A stretch of DNA of 64,000 nt from CAZOOW01 sp964581535 (GTDB lineage: Bacteria > Patescibacteriota > Saccharimonadia > Saccharimonadales > Saccharimonadaceae), in the NCBI GenBank assembly GCA_964581535.1, contig CAZOOW010000001.1, positions 124,001 to 188,000 of the forward strand, in the 5' to 3' direction. Positions 15,216-23,956 of the stretch are shown here, in pieces. The notes under the pieces were generated by a model. The model worked only from the letters and a program-made list of their open reading frames with translations, had not been told where the DNA came from and searched no databases. Every line of letters starts with the position of its first letter. The stretch's first letter is position 1. The translations under genes and the position numbers were made by a program.

Positions 15216-16987
15216 GATTGAACCTCTGCTTTATTGCACGGCAATGACAAAGTAAAGGTGCTTCCCTTACCGGGTTCGGAAACGATAGATATATCACCAC
15301 CATGTGCAATAGCGAGTTCCTTTGCGAGGAACAAACCGAGACCGCTCCCCCCTTCGGACCTCGATAGCGCGTTCGAAACCCGCTCAAACTTTCGAAACAC
15401 ACGCTGCTGATCATCCTTGCTGAGCCCAACTCCTTCGTCTATAACTGAAAGTAAAATATTGCCACTCGATTTACGGAGCTTCACATTTACCGTAGTATTT
15501 GCATGTGAATACTTTATAGCGTTACTGATCAGGTTTTCAATTGCCATAATCATATACCTATCATCTATCAAACACTTATATGGTCGTTTCGCAACAAATT
15601 TGAGTTTGATATCTTTGTCTTTTGCAGACTGCGAGAAGCTGTCGATGACACTCTGTACTAACGAGCGCATATCGACTTCACGCGGTTCGACATGAAGCTG
15701 TCCGGCATCTATTTTTGAAACATACAAAAGCTCGTTAATAATTTCCAACTGACGTTCGTTGGCGTTTTGAGCTTTTTTTGCTACCTCGAGTTGCTGAGCC
15801 GATAGCTCACCGACGAAACCATCAGTAAGCAATCCTAGGTATTGTTTAACCCCGCTTGCTGGAGTTCGTAACTGGTGTGATGCCAACGCCAGCAACTCTT
15901 CCTTTGACTTTTGCACCTCAATTTCGTACCCCTTTTCGATGTGTCTCATGCGGCTATAAAGCACCTGGAAGGATATCAAGCCAGCCAATACGCTAACAGC
16001 AGTTCCGAGAGCAAAAATCGCACCCGGTGCACCCGCAGCGTTTATGAAAGCGTTTCGCCCACTGATCTCAAACATCCACTGCCGTCCATCGAGATACATG
16101 TCCTGCTCAGATTTGCTTATACTAGCAGTCTTATCCGTGCCAGCGTTTTGTAGTGAAAACACGGATTTTTTGCCATTTGTCACGTCTGCAACATCTATAT
16201 TTACCCCATCATCAAATGCAGGAGTTGTTGCAAGATATGCGTCTATGACATCTTTTGGCCTGACAACAACATAGGCGTATCCCTTCAGCTGTTCCCGCCT
16301 TTCTGCTACTGAATTTGGAGTTGTACGAGTTTTATATATAGGCGCATACAGTAGAACCCCCACCGCGGAGGTGTCTGCCGTATTCGCAGCTTGGACTAAT
16401 CGAATCGGCGATGTCATAGTTGTCCGTCCACTATCGCGTGCTGCAAACATAGCTTGACGACGGCTTTCCTCGCTCAGCATATCAAAACCAAGCGCAGATT
16501 TATTCTCCTCCGACATCGGTTCCAAAAAAGTAATGATTGCCTTTTCTGATCTTGAGCTGTCAGGTTGAATAACAAAATTTTCGAGCCACGCATTTTGCTC
16601 TGACATGTAGGCTTCAAGGTCTTCATTATGGACAATTTGCGTAAAACCTAGGCCGGTCAACTCAGGATACTGCCTATCGACCTTCATATTCTCATAGAAC
16701 TGACGCCAGGTATCAGCTGTGACCGTCTCTTGCATGTTATATAGTGCTGCGGTTGATATCAGCAGATGATTATAGTTCTCTATAGAATTCGCTAGATGAA
16801 TCCGCAGCGCCGATGTCTGACGACTCATGCGAAGTTCATAATCATTCTTCGACTGACTCTCCACGGCTCTCGCAAGAACACTGGCAAGCGTCGCACCAAT
16901 CAAAAACACGATGGCTGCTGCAACAAGTGCAGTTGTTCGAGAGGGTGCTGCAAACAAAGCAGATCGTTGTTTCTTTACACTGAACAT
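15212..16987 (-). CDS. CHASE-domain sensor histidine kinase
   Basis: 591 residues. A first membrane helix (about 18-40) is followed by an extracellular CHASE sensor domain (about 60-300, with the conserved YPELTGLGF segment) and a second helix (about 320-340). HisKA has the H-box ASHQLRTPASGVKQYLGLL, and HATPase_c has N box NLISNAIKYS, G1 DEGVGL and G2 GGSGLGLFLAK. CHASE domains bind small extracellular ligands such as cytokinin-like molecules or peptides in known systems; the ligand here is unknown. The gene is directly upstream of its receiver partner and downstream of the TasA/SipW-like cluster. Confidence 0.93.
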   Translation of the reverse strand: MFSVKKQRSALFAAPSRTTALVAAAIVFLIGATLASVLARAVESQSKNDYELRMSRQTSALRIHLANSIENYNHLLISTAALYNMQETVTADTWRQFYENMKVDRQYPELTGLGFTQIVHNEDLEAYMSEQNAWLENFVIQPDSSRSEKAIITFLEPMSEENKSALGFDMLSEESRRQAMFAARDSGRTTMTSPIRLVQAANTADTSAVGVLLYAPIYKTRTTPNSVAERREQLKGYAYVVVRPKDVIDAYLATTPAFDDGVNIDVADVTNGKKSVFSLQNAGTDKTASISKSEQDMYLDGRQWMFEISGRNAFINAAGAPGAIFALGTAVSVLAGLISFQVLYSRMRHIEKGYEIEVQKSKEELLALASHQLRTPASGVKQYLGLLTDGFVGELSAQQLEVAKKAQNANERQLEIINELLYVSKIDAGQLHVEPREVDMRSLVQSVIDSFSQSAKDKDIKLKFVAKRPYKCLIDDRYMIMAIENLISNAIKYSHANTTVNVKLRKSSGNILLSVIDEGVGLSKDDQQRVFRKFERVSNALSRSEGGSGLGLFLAKELAIAHGGDISIVSEPGKGSTFTLSLPCNKAEVQS

Positions 16988-17015
16988 GTATGTTTAGTGT
17001 AGCAGATTAGCTAGC

Positions 17016-18152
17016 CTACCCCAGTCGATGTCGGGTTCCCGAGCCAGACTGTTTCAGGGTTTTTCGCATAGAATCAAATGATTCATCGTCATCAATGAGT
17101 GCTTTTCCGAGGGTATAAATATAGGCAACGTCCTCGCGTAATATCACAAACCTCGTCGCTTCTCCTCCAGCCGGGCTAGCGACAATAGGTACCTTCAGCT
17201 CTTCCTCTAAGTTCAACATATCGTCGAACGACTGCACTTGAACGATTTTTTTATCAGCTAGATCTGTCGGTTTGCTGGCTTTTATAATGATCCCGTCGTT
17301 ATACCTAAATATCTTATCGAGTTCTCGTTGGTATGCGGTCTTAAAGATCTGGCGCCGAAAACCTTACACGACCGCCAGCGCACCGAGTCCAGCTAACACG
17401 ACAGCGAGTATCGTTTCGTTTCGTCTCAGACTGTCTTCACCCTGCTTGGCAGACTGGCTGCTAACCTGCTTGATATCCTCTTTTTGAAAAGTATTCGCAA
17501 TCTTAAACAATGGTTGGTCAAGCGGTGTAGTCAACGTCGTGATCTTCGTATCGTTTATTTGAGCGCCATCAATCACTCCTCTTACCTGAACAGAAAACGT
17601 TATAACCATTTCTGTGCTAACAGGCAGAGAAAGCGCACCCCTCAGCTGCTCAACCGTTTTTCGATATTCAGAGTAAGGAACACTAACTGACTCCTTAATG
17701 GCAACGCTTTTCGTAGTTTTAGTGTCAGTGACAGGCTTCACGATGGGGTATTCTTTACTCCAAACATCTGAAACGTCTTTTCCGTCAGAGCCTATAACAT
17801 ACTTCGCTCTGACGACAGCCTTAACAAAGTGCGTTGTCGTGAGTTCAGCTTCTTGCTCCGACTGAAGGCGATACGAAAAATTCCCTTTTAACTGGTCGGT
17901 GAGCTCGGCAACATAAGCCGTATTACCTGCTCCCGGTGTTTCGCCGAAAAAGCTATTTTTGAAATACGTTACGCTTGGCACTGATTCCTGATTGATTCGA
18001 TACCGGTACGTTGTCGCCGTTACCACGTCTTCTGGTCGACGTTGTGCAGCATCATAGCCAAATATTCCTGCCAGCCCCAGAAGAAAGAGTCCAACAATCA
18101 CAAAACCATAAGGACGATGTTCATGTGTCGGGTTTCCTATGTCAAGTGCCAT
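17016..18152 (-). pseudogene. DUF5305-like membrane protein gene interrupted by an in-frame TAA
   Basis: The frame from ATG 18150-18152 encodes an N-terminal membrane helix (YGFVIVGLFLLGLAGIFG), an external beta domain, and a second helix ILAVVLAGLGALAVV. It then stops at TAA (17364-17366) and stays open in the same frame for another 116 codons (GFRRQIFKTAYQRELDKIFR onward), ending near 17016. The layout (two helices, about 200-residue outer domain, cytoplasmic tail of about 115) matches DUF5305 proteins, which often sit beside ER/archaeal-type signal peptidases, as here. One base change (TAA from TAT or TAC) would restore it. It is either a recent nonsense mutation or an assembly error. Confidence 0.65.
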
Positions 18153-18168
18153 GTATATGCCTACCCAT

Positions 18169-19338
18169 TTATTTTTTCTTCGCCAGTTCACTCATCCAGA
18201 CGGTCGGATATCCAACCAGAGGAATCTGCCCTTTTACAACGCCAACAACTTGTTTCTCTTGTACTGGCGCATCGGGACTAGGACTGTTGTCACCCTTTGT
18301 CGTTAATATTCGCGTTCCGGAACCATCATCGGCAAAACTTGCCTTAATGACGCGGTGTGTGACCATTTTTCCATGTCCTTCATATTGTATGATATCACCT
18401 TCTTTTACGTCCATTGCTTTAACTTTTTGCACCACAACGATTGAACCTCTAGAAAATACTGGTTGCATGCTATTCGACATGATAGCGAGTGGTTTATAGG
18501 TAAACACTCCTGTCATGAAAAGCACCAGCGCAACGAACACTACTAGAAACATAACATCGTAGGCTCTTTCAGTATGCTTATACCGTCGTCCACGAATCGG
18601 TGTATCGACTCGTAGCCTGTCGATAACAATATATACTGCCATCACTAATGCTACTTGAGAAACTCCTATCAAGTACCAGTCAAACTTTGGAATGATAGGT
18701 GGAATCAACGTTAAAAACAATACTCCTAATCTAAAGGCTAACTGCGACGGCAGCCCCGAGGTTACGGCCAAATACGTCAGAAGAAAACTAGATGCAAGAG
18801 CCGGAACAATGTTCTGGACGATAAACTCGACTGCACCAACAGCAGAGGTTATCCCAAAGATCTGGTGAAGACTAATTTGACCGAAGGCGAACACGATGCC
18901 AACAAGAATGCCCAGAGGAATAAGTGTTCTCCGGCTGCCCATCAGCATAACTTTGTTACGAACATATTCTAGGGCAGCGGCTCCGATTCCAAATGCTGCT
19001 GTGTTGATAAGAATTGCAGTGAGACTACTAGCGACGGCATTATGAACATACGTCATAAACAATCCAAGTAAGAAGTACAACACAAACCATACCGTTATAA
19101 CGGAAATAATAATCAGCGCTTTCTCTCCCTTATGCCGAATTCTATCGTGCATTTTCCCAGCATATGCATAGGCCACCGTCGCTAAAACAACTGCTAATGC
19201 AGGTTCAAGCACATACAGGTTTAGTGAACTATCAATTACCCGTGAATTACGAATAAAATTCGATAGAAGTGAACTTCCTATAACCCCGAAAAGTAACAAC
19301 CATACAACTGGTCTCAGCGTAGCGAATAAACGCATCAT
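18169..19338 (-). CDS. ER/archaeal-type signal peptidase I (SipW-like, S26B) with N-terminal membrane domain
   Basis: 389 residues from ATG 19336-19338, which overlaps the previous stop as ATGA. The first about 270 residues form seven or more membrane helices. The C-terminal peptidase part has the nucleophile Ser in MSNSMQPVFSRG and His in MVTHRVIKA where bacterial SPase I has Lys, which defines the Ser-His ER/archaeal/SipW class; GDNSPSPDAPV is the conserved Asp region. In Bacillus, SipW processes TasA, and TasA-like genes lie directly upstream here. The large N-terminal membrane domain is unusual for SipW (about 190 aa). Confidence 0.85.
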   Translation of the reverse strand: MMRLFATLRPVVWLLLFGVIGSSLLSNFIRNSRVIDSSLNLYVLEPALAVVLATVAYAYAGKMHDRIRHKGEKALIIISVITVWFVLYFLLGLFMTYVHNAVASSLTAILINTAAFGIGAAALEYVRNKVMLMGSRRTLIPLGILVGIVFAFGQISLHQIFGITSAVGAVEFIVQNIVPALASSFLLTYLAVTSGLPSQLAFRLGVLFLTLIPPIIPKFDWYLIGVSQVALVMAVYIVIDRLRVDTPIRGRRYKHTERAYDVMFLVVFVALVLFMTGVFTYKPLAIMSNSMQPVFSRGSIVVVQKVKAMDVKEGDIIQYEGHGKMVTHRVIKASFADDGSGTRILTTKGDNSPSPDAPVQEKQVVGVVKGQIPLVGYPTVWMSELAKKK

Positions 19339-20135
19339 AGCTGGCCCTGCACCGTCGCTGCCACATTCCATGTATTTGCGGTCGTAGCTGAGGTATTTAT
19401 TGTAGCGGTTGCACCATTAGCTAGAGGATTAGTACTCGTAAATATAAGCTGTGAAGCTGTCGTTGTGTATATTATGCCGGATGGCATAGTGGTATTTACG
19501 GTATAGTTACTGGACCAAGGAGTAACAGTAACTTGCCATCCGTTTATTGGCTGCCCGCTGTTATTTTTAACAGTTATGACGACAGGCGACCATGTTTTAC
19601 CAGATTTAGTACCTTTGGAAATCGTGACCGTAAGACCACTTATATTTTGAAATACTGCAGGAAACGTTGCAGCAGTTTGCACGTTGTCGAGAGTAAAACC
19701 AGGGCTGGTGCTCGTAAAAGAAAAAGTAAATGTCGCAGATGCTCCAGATGCAAGTGCCCCGTTGCTCGCTGTATTTGAAACACGAACAGTCGTGCCGGCG
19801 ACAATAGCACAAGTGACACTACCAGCGCAGCTGAGCGATGTCATATCTGCCGGTCCATCAAAAAGTACGCGCCACGTTTCAGTCGTTGTCGTGCCCCGGT
19901 TTACTACTGTAAATGGTGAGAAACTATAGGAATATTTATTGCCTTGCAGTGTTTCCGTTTTAGTATAGCTTGCCGCTATTTGGTTCGCGGAAGTGTAGCT
20001 GATATTAGAGGTTGTTGTAGCTAAAGAAAGATCTTGGCTGAATGCAGCGTATCCGACGCCTATCAGTAATGTCGGTACTATTAAGAGCATACACAGCTGT
20101 CTTAGAAGTAAGCTGCGCCTGCTGTAGTGTGCCAC
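19335..20135 (-). CDS. Secreted CBM2-like fibre or adhesin protein with SipW-type signal
   Basis: 266 residues starting at GTG with an AAGGAG Shine-Dalgarno. The signal sequence LCMLLIVPTLLIGVGYAAFSQDLSL is of the SipW-dependent type, with the AF/S site and no classical AxA. Two beta-sandwich repeats (about 45-150 and 160-266) resemble carbohydrate-binding module 2 (SGLTVTISKGTKSGKTWSPV; PINGWQVTVTPWSSNYT with the conserved W). It probably binds a polysaccharide or forms part of the fibre. It lies between the TasA-like gene (18-nt gap) and the signal peptidase (4-nt overlap). Confidence 0.72.
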   Translation of the reverse strand: MAHYSRRSLLLRQLCMLLIVPTLLIGVGYAAFSQDLSLATTTSNISYTSANQIAASYTKTETLQGNKYSYSFSPFTVVNRGTTTTETWRVLFDGPADMTSLSCAGSVTCAIVAGTTVRVSNTASNGALASGASATFTFSFTSTSPGFTLDNVQTAATFPAVFQNISGLTVTISKGTKSGKTWSPVVITVKNNSGQPINGWQVTVTPWSSNYTVNTTMPSGIIYTTTASQLIFTSTNPLANGATATINTSATTANTWNVAATVQGQL

Positions 20136-20153
20136 ATCCCACTCCTTATCTGT

Positions 20154-20681
20154 TTAACTATTTTGGACGTAACCAAAGTTTATGGTTGCTGCTTTAGATG
20201 TACCGTTTGCGCTCGTCGTATCGCTCGCAGACCATGTCACAGTAACATTCGCCGTTGCCGTTCCACCTGCAGCGATGACATCATTCACTGCTACGCCGTT
20301 CACTGCGTACGTGATGTATGATGGAGCGGCGCTGTTTATGGTCGTAAGATTCGTGAGAGTAACCAGTTTCGCAGGTATATTCCCGTTATTCGTAATCGTA
20401 ACCGCATACGTCGCCGTGGAACCAGGATATGCTAGGTCAACATTAAACGTTGCACTTAGTCCGTCACCCGCAACAGATGGAGCGACTCCATTATGGTTTG
20501 TTGCTCCCGTACCCGTCGCAAGCGTTATAGAGGTGATTTTTACATCCCAGTTTCCCGTAGCAGTACCAGTACCATTTATGTTCAGTGTCGAGGCAAACGA
20601 CGCATAGGCTACTGACGCCAAAGCAACGAGTGAAGTAGCTATGACGAAAACTTTATTTTTCACGGTATGTTTCCTGTTCAT
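20154..20681 (-). CDS. TasA/camelysin-like fibre protein 2
   Basis: 175 residues. The SipW-type signal VFVIATSLVALASVAYASFAST is followed by a jelly-roll-like beta domain (LNINGTGTATGNWDVKITSI, LSATFNVDLAYPGSTATYAV, TNNGNIPAKLVTL). It is closely similar in plan to the gene at 20780-21319, so the two are paralogues. TasA and the archaeal AbpA pilin polymerise by donor-strand exchange after removal of the leader; the exposed N-terminal strand here could serve as donor. Confidence 0.78.
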   Translation of the reverse strand: MNRKHTVKNKVFVIATSLVALASVAYASFASTLNINGTGTATGNWDVKITSITLATGTGATNHNGVAPSVAGDGLSATFNVDLAYPGSTATYAVTITNNGNIPAKLVTLTNLTTINSAAPSYITYAVNGVAVNDVIAAGGTATANVTVTWSASDTTSANGTSKAATINFGYVQNS

Positions 20682-20724
20682 CTAAATACTTGTCCGTATC
20701 ATATAAGATTATGCTTAAAATTAC

Positions 20725-20755
20725 AACGTACCCGGGCGGATGCATCGGGTACGTT
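20725..20755. terminator. Hairpin between the two TasA-like genes
   Basis: AACGTACCCG (20725-20734) pairs perfectly with CGGGTACGTT (20746-20755). On the minus strand it is followed by a modest T-rich stretch. It may partially terminate after the first TasA-like gene, giving more of that subunit than of the downstream operon. Confidence 0.6.
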
Positions 20756-20779
20756 ACAAGATTTGCGTGTTTGGTTCGG

Positions 20780-21319
20780 CTATAGGTTTTGCTCGACCGT
20801 ATAAGTGATTTCTGCCGTTTTCGAGAGCACTGACGGGTTCGACTGAGTTGTGACCGATTCCCAGGTTACAGTCACGGTCGCTGTCGCTGTGTCTCCCGGG
20901 TTGAGTACTTGGTTTAAAGTAATCCCACTCACGGTAAATTTTACGTCCGCTGGGTCTGCAGCGTTTATTGTCGTCAAACTAGGCAGGCCGGTAACTTTTG
21001 CACTTATGCTGCCATGGTTCTGAATAACAACCTCATATGTCGCGGTAGCCCCAGGGTAGGCCATGTCGACGTTGAAGTTTGCCGATAAGTCACCAGTCTG
21101 GACTGCTGCTGCGACAGAGTTATGATCCGTTACACCGGTTCCAGAAGTTTGGGTGATGCTGTTGATGTGCACGTCCCAGTCACCGCTGATGTTTCCGGTA
21201 CCGTTAATTGTTAATGTGGTAGAGAAAGCTGCGTAGGCGATCGATGCAAGTGCGACGACACTGGCGGCGATGACTAGCGCTTTATTCCGAAGTGATGCGT
21301 TATTTAGTTTTTTACTCAT
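20780..21319 (-). CDS. TasA/camelysin-like fibre protein 1
   Basis: 179 residues from ATG 21317-21319. SipW-type signal LVIAASVVALASIAYAAFSTT, then a beta-sandwich with the same landmarks as its neighbour (LTINGTGNISGDWDVHINSI, LSANFNVDMAYPGATATYEV, LNPGDTATATVTVTWESV). The longer frame to 21337 would begin upstream of the predicted transcription start, so the second Met is chosen. It is the first and probably most expressed gene of the fibre cluster. Confidence 0.8.
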   Translation of the reverse strand: MSKKLNNASLRNKALVIAASVVALASIAYAAFSTTLTINGTGNISGDWDVHINSITQTSGTGVTDHNSVAAAVQTGDLSANFNVDMAYPGATATYEVVIQNHGSISAKVTGLPSLTTINAADPADVKFTVSGITLNQVLNPGDTATATVTVTWESVTTQSNPSVLSKTAEITYTVEQNL

Positions 21320-21325
21320 AACCGT

Positions 21326-21354
21326 AGAATACAACACTTTAGCATAAGCGGCAA
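21326..21354 (-). promoter_or_regulatory. Promoter of the TasA-like cluster, leaderless
   Basis: On the minus strand TTGCCG (21349-21354) and TATTCT (21326-21331) are 17 bp apart. The -10 box ends 6 nt before the ATG of the first TasA-like gene, so the message should have no 5' leader. Confidence 0.6.
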
Positions 21355-21383
21355 ATACTATATGTATCGCATTATAGGTAAGT

Positions 21384-21389
21384 TATAAT
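21384..21389 (+). promoter_or_regulatory. Perfect -10 box of a leaderless gene
   Basis: TATAAT ends 7 nt before the ATG at 21397. This sets the start of the YdeI-like gene there rather than at the ATG at 21388, which overlaps the box itself. Confidence 0.55.
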
Positions 21390-21396
21390 GCAACCT

Positions 21397-21666
21397 ATGA
21401 AAACACCCAGCGTACAAGGTGGTACTGTGCACGAACTGCCGACTGATTTGAAAAAAGCATTACTCAAAGATGAAGCTCAGGCACTCGACGCATGGGATGA
21501 CATAACGCCACTGGCACGAAACGAATTCATTTGCTGGGTGACGAGCGCTAAACTTATCGAAACCCGAGACCGCCGTATCGCCATTGCTCTGGACAAACTC
21601 AACAAGGGCGAGCGCCGACCATGTTGCTGGCCAGGGTGTATCCACAGAGAGAAAAACGGGAAATAA
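21397..21666 (+). CDS. YdeI/OmpD-associated-type small protein
   Basis: 89 residues. ELPTDLKKALLKDEAQALDAWDDITPLARNEFICWVTSAK then KLIETRDRRIAIALDKLNKGERRPCCWPGC is the pattern of the short YdeI/OmpD-associated family (bacteriocin-protection-like proteins), whose core is the helical ARNEFICWV..AK.ET...R segment. Biochemical role unknown. Monocistronic and probably leaderless. Confidence 0.7.
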   Translation: MKTPSVQGGTVHELPTDLKKALLKDEAQALDAWDDITPLARNEFICWVTSAKLIETRDRRIAIALDKLNKGERRPCCWPGCIHREKNGK

Positions 21667-21677
21667 CCTCTAATCTA

Positions 21678-21706
21678 TTGATTTTTTATAGCATTTATGC
21701 TATTAT
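21678..21706 (+). promoter_or_regulatory. Sigma-70 promoter of the DEAD-box helicase gene
   Basis: TTGATT (21678-21683), 17-bp spacer, TATTAT (21701-21706). The spacer contains the palindrome ATAGCATTTATGCTAT. The predicted leader is about 85 nt, much longer than for neighbouring genes, and could hold post-transcriptional or temperature control, as is common for helicase genes. Confidence 0.6.
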
Positions 21707-21798
21707 TAGAGATAGTAGACAGTAGTCCACTGGATGAATACTTGCATTTACCCTAATTCTTGTCGTTCATCGTAACCGTACAAGAAAGGTATATTTTT

Positions 21799-22989
21799 GT
21801 GCAACAACCATACAGATCTAACGGCAGATCACGCCGTAATAACTTCGCGCCGCGTCATAAACGCGCCAACAAACCAAGCTCTATCAGTGCGCATCGTTTT
21901 ATCAACAAAGCAACGCCGGCCGCCGAAGAAGTCGTCTATGAGCCAACACACACGTTTCATAGCTTTGGCCTGAACCCACGTACCGTCGCAACACTTGATT
22001 ATCTTGGTTTCAAAGTCCCCTCACCTATTCAGGACCAGTGTATTCCGCCTGCCCTGCTCGGTAAGGACATTATTGGCCTCGCGAACACTGGAACAGGCAA
22101 GACTGCCGCGTTCCTACTGCCGATTATTGACAAGCTGCTCGCAAACCGCGACCTTGTCAGTGTCCTTGTTCTTGCGCCTACCCGGGAACTTGCCCAACAG
22201 ATAGACGATGAGTTCCGACGCTTTTCAGCAGGCCAAAAACTTTTTTCGACACTCGTCGTTGGGGGCGCCAACTTCGGCCGTCAGATAAAACAAATCCAGC
22301 GTGGCCCGCATGTCGTTATCGGTACACCTGGACGTATCAAAGACCTTATACAGCGCGGTGTACTGCGTCTGCAGAACGCGACAACGTTCGTTCTTGATGA
22401 AGCCGACCGCATGTGCGATATGGGATTTGTGAACGACATTAAAGCTATCGAGCATGAGCTTCCGAAAACCCGACAAACATTTTGCTACAGTGCGACTATG
22501 ACGCCTGATGTAAAAATGATTGTCGAACAGTTTATGCACGAGCCCGTCACTATTTCCGTCGTCAAAAATGAAACTAACGACCATATCGATCAGGATGTGA
22601 TCCACGCCCGTGACAAAGACCATAAAATAGAACTTTTGACCGAGTTTCTGAGTGGTCCTGACGCCGAAAAAACCATCGTGTTCGGTGAAACAAAATACGG
22701 CGTGCAACGACTGAGTGACAAGCTGACGAAAAGCGGCCTGCCAAGCGTTGCTATCCACGGCAACAAATCACAAAGTCAGCGTCAAAAAGCTCTGCAAAGT
22801 TTTAAAGCGGGCGAGGTATCTATTATGGTTGCGACTGACGTCGCTGCGCGAGGACTCGACATTCCGGCGGTTTCTCACGTCATCAACTTCGACCCGCCAA
22901 AGGTCTATGCAGACTATGTTCACCGCATTGGCAGAACTGGGCGCGCAGGCAAGAGCGGTAAAGCCCTCACTTTCATCACAAAACCTTAA
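21799..22989 (+). CDS. DEAD-box ATP-dependent RNA helicase
   Basis: 396 residues from GTG 21799, preceded by GAAAGG. The N-terminus is basic (RSNGRSRRNNFAPRHKRANK). Motifs in order: Q motif around FHSFGLNP, TGTGKT, PTRELAQQ, LDEADRM (DEAD), YSATMTP (SAT), and HRIGRTGRAGKSG (motif VI). There is no long C-terminal extension. It unwinds structured RNA in ribosome assembly or mRNA turnover. Its long leader suggests regulation at the RNA level. It overlaps the opposite VOC gene by 4 nt. Confidence 0.95.
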   Translation: MQQPYRSNGRSRRNNFAPRHKRANKPSSISAHRFINKATPAAEEVVYEPTHTFHSFGLNPRTVATLDYLGFKVPSPIQDQCIPPALLGKDIIGLANTGTGKTAAFLLPIIDKLLANRDLVSVLVLAPTRELAQQIDDEFRRFSAGQKLFSTLVVGGANFGRQIKQIQRGPHVVIGTPGRIKDLIQRGVLRLQNATTFVLDEADRMCDMGFVNDIKAIEHELPKTRQTFCYSATMTPDVKMIVEQFMHEPVTISVVKNETNDHIDQDVIHARDKDHKIELLTEFLSGPDAEKTIVFGETKYGVQRLSDKLTKSGLPSVAIHGNKSQSQRQKALQSFKAGEVSIMVATDVAARGLDIPAVSHVINFDPPKVYADYVHRIGRTGRAGKSGKALTFITKP

Positions 22990-23453
22990 GCAGCGTTTTT
23001 GAGCGTTTGAATATCGATTTTCTTCATATTCATCATGGCTTTTATTTGGCCGTCAGTGCTAAATAGTTTCTGTTCGTCTGTCGGTACGATCTGCCAACGC
23101 AATCCATACTGATCCGTACACCAGCCGCATTGTTCTTCTTCTGGCTTGGCTGAAAGCTTTCCCCAGTAGTAATCGATTTCCTCTTGATTTTCACATTCAA
23201 CAACAAACGAAACGGCGTTGTTGAAACTAAAGCCTTGCTCTCCGCCATCCAAACAAGAAAACTTCTGCCCATTCATTTCAAATATTCCCTGGATAACTTT
23301 ACCGCTCATCCCTTTGAAATGCTCGTCGAGTGTCTCGTCAGGATAGCGGTCAATTTGTATGATACGCGAATTTGGAAAAACCTCGCAGTAGTAGTTCATC
23401 GCCTCTTCAGCATTCGTGTCAAACCATAAGAACGGGTACGGTGCTTTTGCCAT
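22986..23453 (-). CDS. VOC-superfamily protein, PhnB type
   Basis: 155 residues with the PhnB/3-demethylubiquinone-methyltransferase-like layout (YPFLWFDTNAEEAMNYYCEVFPNSRI at the start, then EQCGWCTDQYGLRWQIVP). Such proteins adopt the glyoxalase fold; the metal ligands and substrate are not clear. It follows the other VOC gene with a one-base overlap. Confidence 0.85.
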   Translation of the reverse strand: MAKAPYPFLWFDTNAEEAMNYYCEVFPNSRIIQIDRYPDETLDEHFKGMSGKVIQGIFEMNGQKFSCLDGGEQGFSFNNAVSFVVECENQEEIDYYWGKLSAKPEEEQCGWCTDQYGLRWQIVPTDEQKLFSTDGQIKAMMNMKKIDIQTLKNAA

Positions 23454-23863
23454 TATTTCATCTCTGCTAGCGGCTCGATGACACCAACTAGGTTTTTTTC
23501 GCTATCACGAATATAGGCGAGCTTACCCACACCCGGAACGACGCCTAGCGGCATCTCCACTGTTGCGCCGTGTCTTTCGGCGTTTTTTAATAGCGTCTCG
23601 ATATCATCAACTGCTATTGTGCAAACATACCCATTCGGCGCGGCTTTTTCGTCGGCCGCCGGACCACCGCGCAACAACATTCCGCCGTTGATACCACCTG
23701 AGCTCGCCATCGCGTCTACCTCACCACCCGGATAAACAAGCACATAGTCGTTAAAATCTTTACCAAGGTCTTTAAACACCCAACCGAATACGTCGCGATA
23801 AAACGCTTTTGCGCGTTCCATATCATCAACATGTACTTCAAAATGCGTTACTAAATTTGCCAC
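23453..23863 (-). CDS. VOC-family glyoxalase/bleomycin-resistance-like protein
   Basis: 136 residues: FEVHVDDMERAKAFYRDVFGWVF is the standard first betaalphabetabeta module and ERHGATVEMPLGVVPGVGKLAYIRDSEKN the second. It is probably a metal-dependent lyase, dioxygenase or drug-binding protein; the specific role cannot be read from sequence. Confidence 0.87.
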   Translation of the reverse strand: MANLVTHFEVHVDDMERAKAFYRDVFGWVFKDLGKDFNDYVLVYPGGEVDAMASSGGINGGMLLRGGPAADEKAAPNGYVCTIAVDDIETLLKNAERHGATVEMPLGVVPGVGKLAYIRDSEKNLVGVIEPLAEMK

Positions 23864-23956
23864 GAAGCCCTCCGTCCATAATTAGTTAACAGTCCGTCGA
23901 GTATAGCACGGCAGCATTTCTAGCGCAGTAATGTTACCTGGGTGATTTAAAGAAGC

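Noticed and set aside
17364..17366. Stop-codon reassignment to explain the split DUF5305-like gene
   Set aside because: All other genes use TAA, TAG and TGA as stops, so a single mutation or error is simpler.
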